DNA from: Bacteroidota bacterium
Lineage (GTDB): Bacteria > Bacteroidota > Bacteroidia > Chitinophagales > Chitinophagaceae
Length of the DNA: 64,000 nucleotides
Assembly: GCA_023424015.1 (NCBI GenBank)
Contig: JAFAEM010000009.1
Location: 62,001 to 126,000 of the forward strand
Direction of reading: 5' to 3'
Shown: positions 8,103 through 17,604 of the stretch, one piece after another
How positions within the stretch are numbered: the first letter of the stretch is position 1
Layout: every line of letters starts with the position of its first letter
The notes under the pieces: generated by a model
The model's database searches: none
The model's input: only the letters and a program-made list of their open reading frames with translations
Told to the model about the DNA's origin: nothing
Translations under genes and position numbers: made by a program

Positions 8103-11100
8103 ATGAAATATCTAAGCTGTCTTTTTGTTTTTTCGTTCTCTACAATGCTCGCACTGGCGCAGGACAGCCTGCGTTACCGCCTGATATTTATTGGTGAAAA
8201 CAATGATGGCAGGGCCGATGAGATATGGAATAGTACCATGAATCATATTATAAAGGATCGGACAACCCTTGTGTTCCTGGATGATAATAAATTTCTTTCG
8301 GGCGAATTGAAACCAGGCAGCAAAGACCGGGAACATGCACTTGACCGTTTAGTTACACAATTCAGGTCGATCCGTTCTAAAGTTGCGGATATTTATTATA
8401 TCAATGCCAATGAGCAATGGAATAATTTGACTTTAGGTAACAATACAGACCTCGGTTCAGCTCCTGTGGCTGATTCTTTGGCCCGCGTGAGTCCCGGAGG
8501 CAGGTGTCCCGACCCCGTGGAACTGGATCTGCTCCCGCAGATGAGCATTATCATCTTCAATAGTGACTGGTGGTTGTTTCCGTCAGAAGTGACGGGAGAG
8601 GATTGTGAATGTAAAACCCGTGCTGATGTGCTGGCCAGACTGGATGAGTTGAGGTACAAGAACAAGGAGAAGCAGATGATGATCATATCGCGACATCCTT
8701 TTCAAAGCTATGGTGTGTATGGAAGTAAAGGAACCCTGAAAGATCATGTTTTCCCACTTACATCCCTCAACCGGCATATTTACCTGCCCCTGCCAGGTGT
8801 TGGATCAATATTCCGGTTTTTCCGTTCAGGATTTGTTGGTCCAAACAATAGCAAGCATCCGCTTTACAAGGAAATGGTAGCCGGTGTGAACGAAACAATG
8901 AAAGGTCTTCCAAACCTGGTGCATGTATCGGGTCATGAGCGCGGGATGCAACTGACCAGCGACAAATATGTACAGGTGGTGAGCGGCGCTGGCGCGAAAC
9001 ACAGATCAGCATCGAAGGGAAAATATACAAAGTATGCAGACAACCGGCCCGGCTACGTTATCGCGGATCTAAACGAAGATAATAGTATTCGTTTTAGCTT
9101 TCTAACCTACGATGATACCACAAGCGAATCGTTCAGGTATACCCACTCTTTTCAAAACATAATGCCGGCAGATACAGTTGCCGGTTATGCTATAGTCGGT
9201 GATAGCGTGGATGTCCGAATACATCCCTCATACGATGATGTCGGGAAATTTCACCGGTTCATGTTTGGTGAAAACTATCGCAAGGAATGGGCGGCAACGA
9301 TAAAATTACCGGTACTTAGAGTATCCAGACTGGAGGGTGGTCTCACACCGCTGAAACGAGGTGGGGGCATGCAATCAAAATCACTCAGGCTCGCAGATAA
9401 GGACGGAAAGGAATGGGTATTACGAAGTGTGGAGAAAAGCCCGGATGCACTTTTACCCGATAACCTGCGTCAAACATTCGCCCGCGACTGGGTGGACGAT
9501 GCCACGAGTGCGCAACATCCATTCGGTGCCCTGATCGTGCCGCCGATCGCCACTGCCCTTGGTGTGCCGCACTCAAAACCCGTGATCGGTGTAATAGCAC
9601 CCGATACCGGACTTGGGATACATGGTCGCGTTTTTGCCAATATGGTGGCATTGTTTGAAGAAAGAGAACCACTGGGTAATTCGGACAACTCCGAAAAAAT
9701 GAAAAAGAATTTGCAGGAAGACAATGATAACAAGGTCCTCGCAAAGGAATTTCTGCAGGCCCGTATGCTTGATATGCTGCTGGGCGACTGGGACAGGCAT
9801 GAAGACCAATGGAGATGGAAAGACCTGGTAAAAGGCAAAACAAAACACTACCTGGGCATACCCCGCGACCGCGACCAGGTCTTTCATGTCACCCAGGGAC
9901 TGGTGCCGCGTATAGCATCGAAAGAATACGTGCTGCCAACCCTAAGGGATTTTGATCCTGATATAGATAAAGTAAAATGGGTACTTTTCAAAACCAGGTT
10001 TGTGAATGCTTATCCGGCTTTTCAATTTTCACACGACGAATGGATGAAGGCCGCCCGGTATTTCAGGGAAAAGGTATCCGACTCGGTGCTCCAAGCTGGC
10101 TTGAAAAGATTACCAAAGCCGGCGTACGATCTGCGACATGAAAAATTGTTTAAAATACTTGCATCACGCCGCGATAGGATACCGGTCGTAATGGATCTGT
10201 ATTACCGGTTCATTCAAAAGATCGCCGATATCCAGACCACCGACAAACACGAATGGATACAGGTAGACGATGCAGCAAACGGTGGTTTGAAAATTCGTAT
10301 TTCCAAGATCAGCAAGATCGGTGAAATTGAAAACCAGCTCATGAATAAGGATTTCGATCCGACCCTGACAAAAGAGATCAGGATCTATACGCACAACGGG
10401 AATGACAGTATCATTTTAAACCATACATTTTCTGCCATCAAATTGCGAATCATTGGTGGTAATGATAGAAAGATTTTTCATATTACAAGCCCGAAGGCCA
10501 AAGCGCATATTTACAATAAGCCAAATGAATCTGTTTACACCGGAAATTTTTCAGGGATAAAAAGACATATCTCATCAGACAGCCTGAACACAGCCTTTGT
10601 ACCTGTCAATCTCTATAGTGTATGGATGCCACTGGTGGTGGCGGGCCTTAATATTGATGATGGCTTTATCATTGGCGCGGGTTTTAAGTTTACCAAACAG
10701 GAAGGATTCCGGAAGATACCATATGCAAGCACTCACCAGTTGCTGGCAAGATATGCGTTTGCCACCGGTGCTTACCGTATCAAATATGACGGGGAATGGA
10801 TACACGCGATAGGAAAAACTGATTTTGTATTACAGGCCCTGGCCCGGGCGCCGAACAATACCGTCAATTTCTTCGGTCGCGGTAATGAAACTGCTTTTAA
10901 CAAAACCGGTGACTACAAGAAATATTACCGCACCCGGTATAGCACCTACCAGGTGGATCCTGCTCTTCGCTGGAGAACAAAGGGCTCCTCTATTAGCATC
11001 GGCCCTTCACTTTATTATTATCGTTTTGACAAGGATGATAATAAAGGCAGGTTTATCGAAAACGTTTCCCTGATCGGTTCTTATGACAGTCTTAACATTG

Positions 11101-11675
11101 AACAATCAAAATGGCACCTGGGGTTTGCAGCCCAGTTTAATCGAGATACACGCAACAATCGAACTTTTCCCCAATGGGGTAGTTATATAAATATCCGTTT
11201 CCAGGCTTACAAAGGGATAAATAACTTCGCCAGGTCGTTTGCGCAACTGATTCCCGAGTTTGCTTTTTACAAAAGTCTGACACGACAATCGGGTATCGTG
11301 CTTGCCGAAAGGATGGGCGGCGTAATTGGAGTAGGAAAGGCAGCATTCTACCAGTCGGCATTTATCGGAGGCCACGAAAACCTGTATGGATACCGTCAAT
11401 ACCGTTTTGCCGGACAACATAGTTTCTACAATAACCTGGAATTAAGGATCAAACTGGCAGATGTGGCGAGTTATATTATTCCCGGCCAGTTTGGCATCAC
11501 CGGTTTTTGGGATATTGGACGCGTGTGGGAGAATCATGACAATTCCGGCAAATGGCATAATGGCACCGGCGCTGGTATTTATTTTGCTCCCGCTTCAGTC
11601 GTTGTAGTGAGCCTGGTAGCAGGTTACTCCCGCGAAGGATGGTATCCGTATTTCACGATGGGAATGAGATTTTAA
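8103..11675 (+). CDS. Outer-membrane protein: decayed metallophosphoesterase, kinase-like middle, BamA-type barrel
   Basis: 1190 residues with a signal peptide cut near LALA-QD (residue 20). Residues about 25-320 resemble the metallophosphoesterase found in front of Bacteroidetes barrels, but metal-ligand motifs are altered: FIGENN, FLDDN and NANEQWNN stand where GD, GDN and GNHDW are usual; SGHERGMQ persists. Residues 420-600 contain GGGMQSKSLRL, VLRSVEK (Lys445), GDWDRHEDQWRW (561-572) and IPRDRDQVF (586-594), a pattern like the active site of HipA/CotH/FAM20-type kinases. The C-terminal ~350 residues form a BamA/TamA-like barrel ending GMRF, with a terminal Phe. It is the third gene of the operon; the next starts 4 nt later. 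Confidence 0.8.
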   Translation: MKYLSCLFVFSFSTMLALAQDSLRYRLIFIGENNDGRADEIWNSTMNHIIKDRTTLVFLDDNKFLSGELKPGSKDREHALDRLVTQFRSIRSKVADIYYINANEQWNNLTLGNNTDLGSAPVADSLARVSPGGRCPDPVELDLLPQMSIIIFNSDWWLFPSEVTGEDCECKTRADVLARLDELRYKNKEKQMMIISRHPFQSYGVYGSKGTLKDHVFPLTSLNRHIYLPLPGVGSIFRFFRSGFVGPNNSKHPLYKEMVAGVNETMKGLPNLVHVSGHERGMQLTSDKYVQVVSGAGAKHRSASKGKYTKYADNRPGYVIADLNEDNSIRFSFLTYDDTTSESFRYTHSFQNIMPADTVAGYAIVGDSVDVRIHPSYDDVGKFHRFMFGENYRKEWAATIKLPVLRVSRLEGGLTPLKRGGGMQSKSLRLADKDGKEWVLRSVEKSPDALLPDNLRQTFARDWVDDATSAQHPFGALIVPPIATALGVPHSKPVIGVIAPDTGLGIHGRVFANMVALFEEREPLGNSDNSEKMKKNLQEDNDNKVLAKEFLQARMLDMLLGDWDRHEDQWRWKDLVKGKTKHYLGIPRDRDQVFHVTQGLVPRIASKEYVLPTLRDFDPDIDKVKWVLFKTRFVNAYPAFQFSHDEWMKAARYFREKVSDSVLQAGLKRLPKPAYDLRHEKLFKILASRRDRIPVVMDLYYRFIQKIADIQTTDKHEWIQVDDAANGGLKIRISKISKIGEIENQLMNKDFDPTLTKEIRIYTHNGNDSIILNHTFSAIKLRIIGGNDRKIFHITSPKAKAHIYNKPNESVYTGNFSGIKRHISSDSLNTAFVPVNLYSVWMPLVVAGLNIDDGFIIGAGFKFTKQEGFRKIPYASTHQLLARYAFATGAYRIKYDGEWIHAIGKTDFVLQALARAPNNTVNFFGRGNETAFNKTGDYKKYYRTRYSTYQVDPALRWRTKGSSISIGPSLYYYRFDKDDNKGRFIENVSLIGSYDSLNIEQSKWHLGFAAQFNRDTRNNRTFPQWGSYINIRFQAYKGINNFARSFAQLIPEFAFYKSLTRQSGIVLAERMGGVIGVGKAAFYQSAFIGGHENLYGYRQYRFAGQHSFYNNLELRIKLADVASYIIPGQFGITGFWDIGRVWENHDNSGKWHNGTGAGIYFAPASVVVVSLVAGYSREGWYPYFTMGMRF

Positions 11676-11679
11676 ATTT

Positions 11680-14031
11680 ATGCAAACAGAAGTTCTACAT
11701 ATGGCCCGGCAGGTATCGCTGGAGCGAGCACCAGAAACAGTGCTGAGCTTCCGGCCCTTTGTCGAATATCTTAAAAAAAGGAAGAGCGAAGCTGTTTGTC
11801 ATAAGAGCAGGTATTTTGCCTGGGTGGTAGAACAGTTTGAAAAAACTCCGGAACTCCTTGAGTCGATCGATCTAGAACAGGTAAAAAATTATTCGGAACA
11901 ACTTCAACTGGTATACGGTACGGTTTCACCCATTATAGAGGATGAGGAATCACATTTCTGGGCACTCTCACTACCTCTGACACCTGTTATATTTTACAGT
12001 ACCAATGCCTATTTCAACCTGGTTACGAATATTACTACAGGAAAGATCCACAAGAGCATTACTAGCAGGAGTCCACAAGAATTAAAAAGAAACCAGCTTG
12101 AATTTATTTATTCGCTGATACTTGAGAAATTATATAATTTCTCATCTTTCTTTAACCGCGACATTATTCATTCCCTGGAAGACGAGAAAACCGGGCTCAC
12201 AAAATATTTCAAATTGGGTCTTGACGCACGCTTTATTGAAATACATGCTACGCAGCCTTTACCCGAACTCAAATTGGAAGACCTGAACTTTGGTGCCAGT
12301 ACACCAGGGGAATCGCTCCAGCTGCTAGAGCAAAAAATACCCCTCGACATGTTTCGTTTCGAAGGGTTTGGCATAACCAATATTACCGACGTGACCGCCG
12401 AGTATGCCGTTGAAAATATTAAGGACATCATTCTCACAGAATCCTTCTATGAAGACGAAAATTATTATGACAGGGTCATCGAATCATTGAAAGCGCTGGT
12501 GGAACACAATGATGTGGAGTTTGGTGTGATACCCGTGTTGCAGGTAAATAATAAACTTATCTTCAATGATACTGAATGCTCCAATAGTAAATTGTTGAGT
12601 ACGGCACGTGAAAGCGGAACAGGGGAGACCACCTATCTCGATCTTGCGCACACTTATTTTAAAAACCCGAAACAACTTTTTTTCCGAAATGTCCTCCAGG
12701 AAGATTATAGCAAACATCCCCATCTGAAAATGCTGGCGGAAAGAGGGATCGTATCGTATGCTTTACTTCCGGTGTATTTTAATAATTTCCTGGCCGGCGC
12801 GCTTGAAGTATTTACCGGAGAACCTGGTATACTTGATGAAGCCTTGTTGTCAAAGCTGGAACCTGCGATACCCCTGATGGCCCAGTTGCTCAAGAATAAT
12901 ATCGACCAGTTTAATAACAATATCGACCAGGTGGTCAAGGATAAGTTTACAGCCGTACAATCATCTGTGCAATGGAAGTTCAACGAAGCAGCCTGGCATT
13001 ATATCCGCGACGGCCATGTACAGGACAGGCAGCGGGAAATAGAGGATATCATCTTTGAAAAAGTTTACCCGCTCTATGGATCGATTGATATCCGGAATTC
13101 AACCGTTGAAAGAAACGCATCAACCCGGGCCGACCTGGCGGTTCAATTTAATATCCTGCTGGATGTGTTGAACCGCCTTAAAGAAGCTTCCGGTTTTGGA
13201 CTGCTGGATGAAAAAATATTCCTGGCACGCAAATGGCGCGACCGGATCAATGACCCCTCGGGCATTAAACAGGAAGTAAGACTGAATGATTTTCTTGATA
13301 ATAATATTTACCCCTTCCTGCAAAAATTCAAAGAGGGTAATCCCAAGCTTGCTACCGTTATTGATGAGTACCTGCACGCGATCGACCCTGAAACGGGAAG
13401 CGCCACTGCTAACCGCAGGTTGCTCGAGAAATCGATGAACACCGTTATCTCATCTGTCAATAAATATATGGACATGATGAAAGACGAGATACAGCAGGCT
13501 TATCCCAGCTATTTTGAAAAGTTCAGAACTGATGGGGTGGAATATGATATTTATATTGGGCAGTCCATTGCACCCGACAAACCTTTCAGCGATATTTACC
13601 TGAAAAATTTAAGACTGTTGCAGCTTACGTCCATGGCTGCTATAGCAAGGTATTCTAATGCACTTTTACCACAGCTTGCAAAGCCCGTGGAAACAACCCA
13701 GCTCATCTTTATCCACTCTCAACCCATAGACATCAAATTTCGCAAGGATGAGAAAAGGTTTGATGTTGAAGGGACATACAATATCAGATACCATATCGTG
13801 AAAAAACGGATCGATAAGGTATTACTCAAAAATAAAAAGGAACGGTTGACACAACCCGGCAAGATCGCGCTCGTTTATTTTAGCCAGAAGGAAGCCGACG
13901 AGTATATCGGTTATATACGTTACCTGCAGGATCAGCATATTTTAAATGATGACATGGAAGAACTCGATCTTGAGGAACTGCAGGGCGTTTCAGGCCTAAA
14001 GGCACTGCGGGTGGGCATCGCTATAGATTAG
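11680..14031 (+). CDS. Large cytoplasmic GAF-like protein with a cyclase-like motif
   Basis: 783 residues without signal or membrane segments. Residues about 320-405 look GAF-like, ending in IVSYALLPVYFNNFLAGALEVFTGEPG and a helix. At 467-475 stands GSIDIRNST, followed by a long amphipathic helix; this recalls the first metal-binding motif (FxDIxxFT) of class III nucleotide cyclases, though no second Asp motif or transition-state Asn/Arg helix was found. The C-terminus is rich in basic strands and ends in acidic DDMEELDLEELQ. The gene follows the barrel gene by 4 nt and ends 2 nt before a convergent stop. Function is unknown; a sensory partner of the HD-PycTM protein is speculation. Confidence 0.55.
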   Translation: MQTEVLHMARQVSLERAPETVLSFRPFVEYLKKRKSEAVCHKSRYFAWVVEQFEKTPELLESIDLEQVKNYSEQLQLVYGTVSPIIEDEESHFWALSLPLTPVIFYSTNAYFNLVTNITTGKIHKSITSRSPQELKRNQLEFIYSLILEKLYNFSSFFNRDIIHSLEDEKTGLTKYFKLGLDARFIEIHATQPLPELKLEDLNFGASTPGESLQLLEQKIPLDMFRFEGFGITNITDVTAEYAVENIKDIILTESFYEDENYYDRVIESLKALVEHNDVEFGVIPVLQVNNKLIFNDTECSNSKLLSTARESGTGETTYLDLAHTYFKNPKQLFFRNVLQEDYSKHPHLKMLAERGIVSYALLPVYFNNFLAGALEVFTGEPGILDEALLSKLEPAIPLMAQLLKNNIDQFNNNIDQVVKDKFTAVQSSVQWKFNEAAWHYIRDGHVQDRQREIEDIIFEKVYPLYGSIDIRNSTVERNASTRADLAVQFNILLDVLNRLKEASGFGLLDEKIFLARKWRDRINDPSGIKQEVRLNDFLDNNIYPFLQKFKEGNPKLATVIDEYLHAIDPETGSATANRRLLEKSMNTVISSVNKYMDMMKDEIQQAYPSYFEKFRTDGVEYDIYIGQSIAPDKPFSDIYLKNLRLLQLTSMAAIARYSNALLPQLAKPVETTQLIFIHSQPIDIKFRKDEKRFDVEGTYNIRYHIVKKRIDKVLLKNKKERLTQPGKIALVYFSQKEADEYIGYIRYLQDQHILNDDMEELDLEELQGVSGLKALRVGIAID

Positions 14032-14033
14032 TC

Positions 14034-15728
14034 TTATTTTTTGATGCCCACAGTTTCCTTGACCCCTTTAAAAATCGTTTTCCAAACCAGGTGAAAGATC
14101 GATCGGTTGGTATCCCGGTCAAACCTAACCGTTTCAACTCGCGGCGGATCACCTTCCCTGGCGGGGTTATTATTTTTTACTACGAGATTAGCAACAAAAC
14201 TGGCAAGCGTTTTTTTATCCAGTTCCTTTTCACCTTCTTTCTTTTCCAGGAGTGCTATCTTCAAATCCTCGTAAAGCATTTTTATTGTGCCGTCAGCGCC
14301 GTAATCATTCCCTTCCAGGCTAAAGGAAAGGCTTTTAATTTTCCCTTTCTCCATTTTGGCCGGGCCCATGGGTTCGGTTAGGCGGCTCAGGTCTTCCACT
14401 GCTACGCTTCCCATATTTCCTTTTATATCAAACCTTCCTTTAGGATGTTGCAGGTAAAACTTCCAGTCAACTTCAAACGGCGCCGTGTTAAGGAACTTTG
14501 TTTTGATCGCTACCCTCATCACATTATTAGATTTGATGGCTTCTTTATCGTTGGTTATATTGGAGATTGTGGCATAGACCTGGTGAAACTGTACTTTACC
14601 CGCCTGACTGGTGATGGCACTTCTTTCTTTATACTCAACAAAAGCGTTGGAAAGAATAAGTGTTTTGGCATTTACCGTCAGTGGTAGATTATCGAGCAAC
14701 TGGTGTGGATACCTGCCTACACGGTTTTGCTTGTCTCGGGTAATGGAAAGATCGCGGTATATCTTGAAACTGGCTCCGCCAATCAGTATACTGTCGGCAA
14801 AGATATTCTCATTAAAAAGCTGTGGTATATCCAGGTTCTTCAGCCGTGTATTGTGAATGGTAAAGTCGAAACGATCGTCCTGGTAAGGAAGGCTTTTTAC
14901 AAAGGCATTTTCTTCAAGCAGCGGGATGATCCGGATCCTCTTCGCGAAACCGGTTTGTGTGATGGAACTTAGACTAAGACTATCGAAAACATAGTTGTAG
15001 GGTCGGTCCTCCGAGGGAAAACTGATCTTTTCACAGGCCAGCGATACATGTTTGGCAAATAATATCCTTCCTGGCTCAGTGCCCGTTTCTTCATCGAGTG
15101 CAAGGTCGAACAGATGCACGGATGTGTTTTTGAATTCAACATTTTTTTTACCGGTTTTCAAATTGCTGGTGGTGATCTGTGCGTCATTTATTTCGAGGGT
15201 ATCGATTTTTATCATGTTGAGATTTCCCAGCACCTGCCGGTACACTTCATTCGGGGGCAGGTATCGTGCGGAATCTTTACCGGCATTGGTATAGATGATC
15301 TGTATTTCGGGATCGGTGATGACGAGCTTTTTGCCAACAATTTCCTTGCTCAGCAGGGCACGCGGCGTTTGCACGCCCCAGACGGTGATGCGGGGAATAT
15401 TCAATTTGACAAGGGTGGGAGGCGCTTCATTTTTGCCGTTCAGCGAAGCATACCTCAGGCTGTCGTACACCAACACAATATTGGTCAACGAGAGATTGCC
15501 TGCCACTTCATCAAGTTTGAGGCTATCGTAGCTCAGGTTGTAAAGTCCGTTGCTTTTATTCCTCACCATGCTTTCGATCTCACCGCGTATGATCTTCTTC
15601 CTGAACAGGCTCCAGTAGATGATTCCTCCGCCGATCGCCAGCACGATGGCCAGCAGGATGCTAAAGACAATGATCCGTCCCTTAGGCGTGGAGGTAGCTT
15701 GCTTAAACTTCTTTTTGATGGTTCGCAT
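14034..15728 (-). CDS. Membrane-anchored AsmA/DUF748-like protein
   Basis: A basic N-terminus (MRTIKKKFKQ) precedes one transmembrane helix at about 18-42; the remaining ~520 residues are periplasmic and beta-rich. Patterns such as YDSLKLDEVAGNLSLTNI, LNIPRITVWG, VNAKTLILSNAFVEYKE and FDIKGNMGSVAVEDLSRL resemble the long beta-groove AsmA/TamB/DUF748 group that moves lipids or supports the outer membrane. The family call rests on pattern only. The gene is convergent with the GAF-like gene (2 nt apart) and divergent from the AI-2E-type transporter. Confidence 0.6.
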   Translation of the reverse strand: MRTIKKKFKQATSTPKGRIIVFSILLAIVLAIGGGIIYWSLFRKKIIRGEIESMVRNKSNGLYNLSYDSLKLDEVAGNLSLTNIVLVYDSLRYASLNGKNEAPPTLVKLNIPRITVWGVQTPRALLSKEIVGKKLVITDPEIQIIYTNAGKDSARYLPPNEVYRQVLGNLNMIKIDTLEINDAQITTSNLKTGKKNVEFKNTSVHLFDLALDEETGTEPGRILFAKHVSLACEKISFPSEDRPYNYVFDSLSLSSITQTGFAKRIRIIPLLEENAFVKSLPYQDDRFDFTIHNTRLKNLDIPQLFNENIFADSILIGGASFKIYRDLSITRDKQNRVGRYPHQLLDNLPLTVNAKTLILSNAFVEYKERSAITSQAGKVQFHQVYATISNITNDKEAIKSNNVMRVAIKTKFLNTAPFEVDWKFYLQHPKGRFDIKGNMGSVAVEDLSRLTEPMGPAKMEKGKIKSLSFSLEGNDYGADGTIKMLYEDLKIALLEKKEGEKELDKKTLASFVANLVVKNNNPAREGDPPRVETVRFDRDTNRSIFHLVWKTIFKGVKETVGIKK

Positions 15729-15781
15729 GCTGTGTGGTAAAACAATTACTGTTCCACAAATTCTCTATCTTAGCATCCTCT

Positions 15782-16834
15782 ATGCCAACCTTCAACATTC
15801 GGATAAAACAGGTATTACTTCTATCCCTGATCCTTTTATTGGTTTTCCTGGTCATCAGAGAATTGAATATTTTCCTACCCGGTTTACTTGGCGCACTAAC
15901 GTTATATATCCTTAGCAGATCCAATTATTTTCAATTGGTCTACAATCGTAAATGGAAGAAGGGCTGGGCCGCAGGACTTTTCATTTTGTACTATCTTTTT
16001 TTGATCGGCCTGCCGGTTTTTCTGGCCATTACTTTGATTAGTCCCAAGGTGAATACCTTTCTTGAAAACCCGGATGCGATGTTGGAGACGGCAAAAGGTT
16101 CCATCGCGACCATTCAGCAAAGGCTGGGGTTTAAATTCCTCTCCGAAGCCAGCCTGTCAAATTTTTTGAGCAGGCTCTCTGCCTTTATACCCACATTGCT
16201 CAACAGTACGGCCAACCTGATCTCTAACCTGGCCATCATGCTGTTTGTATTATATTATATGCTGGTTAATGGTAGCGAGATAGAACGGGTGTTGAACAGA
16301 CTGATCCCACTTCGCCAGGAGAATATCAATATGCTCGCCTCAGAAACTAAAAGGATCGTCAAGGCTAACGCCCTGGGTATTCCGCTGATCTCGATCATAC
16401 AGGGTCTCACGGCTACACTTGGCTATTTTATTTTTGGTGTGAGCGAATGGGGTCTCTGGGGTTTTCTCACCGGCGTGTTTGCATTCTTCCCCGTGGTAGG
16501 TACGATGGTGGTCTGGGTGCCGCTGGTGGTGTACACCTATGCGATAGGTGATACCTGGCAGGCAACCGGTTTGTTGTTGTACAGTGTGGTCGTTACAGGA
16601 AATGTCGACTATTTGTCCAGGATCACGCTATTAAAGAAAATGGGCGATGTTCACCCCGTGATCACTATCCTCGGCGTACTGGTAGGCCTGGGCCTCTTTG
16701 GATTTATCGGGCTTGTGTTTGGCCCATTACTTGTCAGTTATATCATCGTACTTTTTAAGATATACATGAACGAGTTTATCGAAAATGCGGAGACCATGCC
16801 TGAAACCCCAACTGTGGAAGAGAACAAGAAATAG
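15782..16834 (+). CDS. AI-2E family transporter-like membrane protein
   Basis: I prefer ATG 15782 (MPTFNIRIKQ), giving 350 residues; an in-frame ATG at 15734 would place the start 5 nt from the divergent neighbour's ATG. Hydrophobic segments at the N-terminus, then NLAIMLFVLYYMLVNG, GLTATLGYFIFGV, GLWGFLTGVFAFFPVVGTMVVW and GLGLFGFIGLVFGPLLVS form the eight-helix AI-2E/PerM topology; the PVVGTMVVW-like core and the final GPL are family hallmarks. Members have been linked to autoinducer-2 export or Na+/H+ exchange; the substrate cannot be told here. Confidence 0.85.
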   Translation: MPTFNIRIKQVLLLSLILLLVFLVIRELNIFLPGLLGALTLYILSRSNYFQLVYNRKWKKGWAAGLFILYYLFLIGLPVFLAITLISPKVNTFLENPDAMLETAKGSIATIQQRLGFKFLSEASLSNFLSRLSAFIPTLLNSTANLISNLAIMLFVLYYMLVNGSEIERVLNRLIPLRQENINMLASETKRIVKANALGIPLISIIQGLTATLGYFIFGVSEWGLWGFLTGVFAFFPVVGTMVVWVPLVVYTYAIGDTWQATGLLLYSVVVTGNVDYLSRITLLKKMGDVHPVITILGVLVGLGLFGFIGLVFGPLLVSYIIVLFKIYMNEFIENAETMPETPTVEENKK

Positions 16835-16839
16835 TTTGA

Positions 16840-16869
16840 AATACGTCTGACGCCCCCGTCAGACGTATT
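16840..16869. terminator. Perfect 13-bp hairpin, probable bidirectional terminator
   Basis: AATACGTCTGACG, loop CCCC, CGTCAGACGTATT forms a perfect stem 6 nt after the transporter stop. No long T-run follows on either strand, so termination strength is uncertain. The word ACGTCTGAC returns in a second hairpin at 16897-16924. Confidence 0.6.
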
Positions 16870-16896
16870 AGAACGCATTCCCCAATACGATTCACC

Positions 16897-16924
16897 AAAC
16901 GTCTGACATCCCGGTCTGACGTTT
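16897..16924. terminator. Second ACGTCTGAC hairpin between convergent genes
   Basis: AAACGTCTGAC, loop ATCCCG, GTCTGACGTTT pairs with one mismatch and ends in TTTT on the plus strand, against the stop of the minus-strand Gre-family gene. It can serve the plus-strand transporter transcript. It is a near copy of the preceding hairpin. Confidence 0.5.
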
Positions 16925-17322
16925 TAATGATTCACAACATCCCTTATATGAAATACCTTATCACCCGAGGGCATTTCCCAACTCACTTTCTGACCTTTTT
17001 TATACCCCATCAGGGCAATACCCATCGGCGCATATATTGACAGCTTCTGCCTTCGTAGATTCGCTTCATCGGGCAATACCAGTTTAAACCGGGATTTCCG
17101 GCCGGTTGTTTCTTCATACACTTCCACGATGGAATTTAGTCGCACAACATCAGCGGGGATCTTTTGATCCGACTGATGAATTTCCGCGGATTTCAATTCT
17201 TCATACAACTGCTCGGCGCTTTTATTATCGGCCGACATGGGGCTGAGGTGGGTAAAAACAAATTTTACCAATAGATCGTAATCTGATTTTTTTAAGATCA
17301 GTTTATTGTCAACTGCTTGCAT
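16924..17322 (-). CDS. GreA/GreB/Rnk-family RNA polymerase-binding protein
   Basis: With ATG 17322 (MQAVDNKLILKK) the protein has 132 residues; an upstream in-frame start at 17346 is less likely. The N-terminal half (about 1-60) is helical and too short for the full GreA coiled coil. The C-terminal half carries the FKBP-like Gre domain: VVRLNSIVEVYEETTG, FKLVLPDEAN, SIYAPMGIALMGYKKGQKVSW. The length and short N-terminus are closer to Rnk than to GreA. Such proteins bind RNA polymerase near the secondary channel; the short arm makes transcript cleavage unlikely. Hairpins separate it from the convergent transporter gene. Confidence 0.82.
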   Translation of the reverse strand: MQAVDNKLILKKSDYDLLVKFVFTHLSPMSADNKSAEQLYEELKSAEIHQSDQKIPADVVRLNSIVEVYEETTGRKSRFKLVLPDEANLRRQKLSIYAPMGIALMGYKKGQKVSWEMPSGDKVFHIRDVVNH

Positions 17323-17556
17323 TATTATGAGTTTATATGCCTGCAACTACCACAGGCATGATGAAAAAATGGATATACCGGGTATTTCCCCGGCGATCTG
17401 GATCAGGATGCCGCCGGGGCGGTACTACAAAAGGCTTTCAGGTTTGAAGAGAAAAACAGCCTGTTGATAAATATGTAGTGATTCTTTTTCAAAGTAGCCA
17501 AATTTACGTTCATTTCCTGAACCGGGCAAATGCAGGCCTATGGCCCGTATGGTACA

Positions 17557-17587
17557 AAAAAAACTCCATCCCGTATGGAATGGAGTT
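17557..17587 (-). terminator. Intrinsic terminator of the Bax-inhibitor-1 gene
   Basis: AACTCCAT and ATGGAGTT enclose CCCGTATGGA; on the minus strand the stem is followed by eight T. It lies about 70 nt beyond the stop at 17655, with a heptamer repeat in between. Confidence 0.8.
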
Positions 17588-17604
17588 TAGTATGATTATT
17601 TACA

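Noticed and set aside
6018..14031. Complete Pycsar defence system
   Set aside because: Only the effector-type membrane module is recognised; no PycC cyclase is present, and the cyclase-like motif at 13078 is too weak to claim one.
15114..15740. 208-codon plus-strand frame
   Set aside because: It is opposite the AsmA-like gene, which has the coherent N-terminal helix and domain pattern; a shadow.
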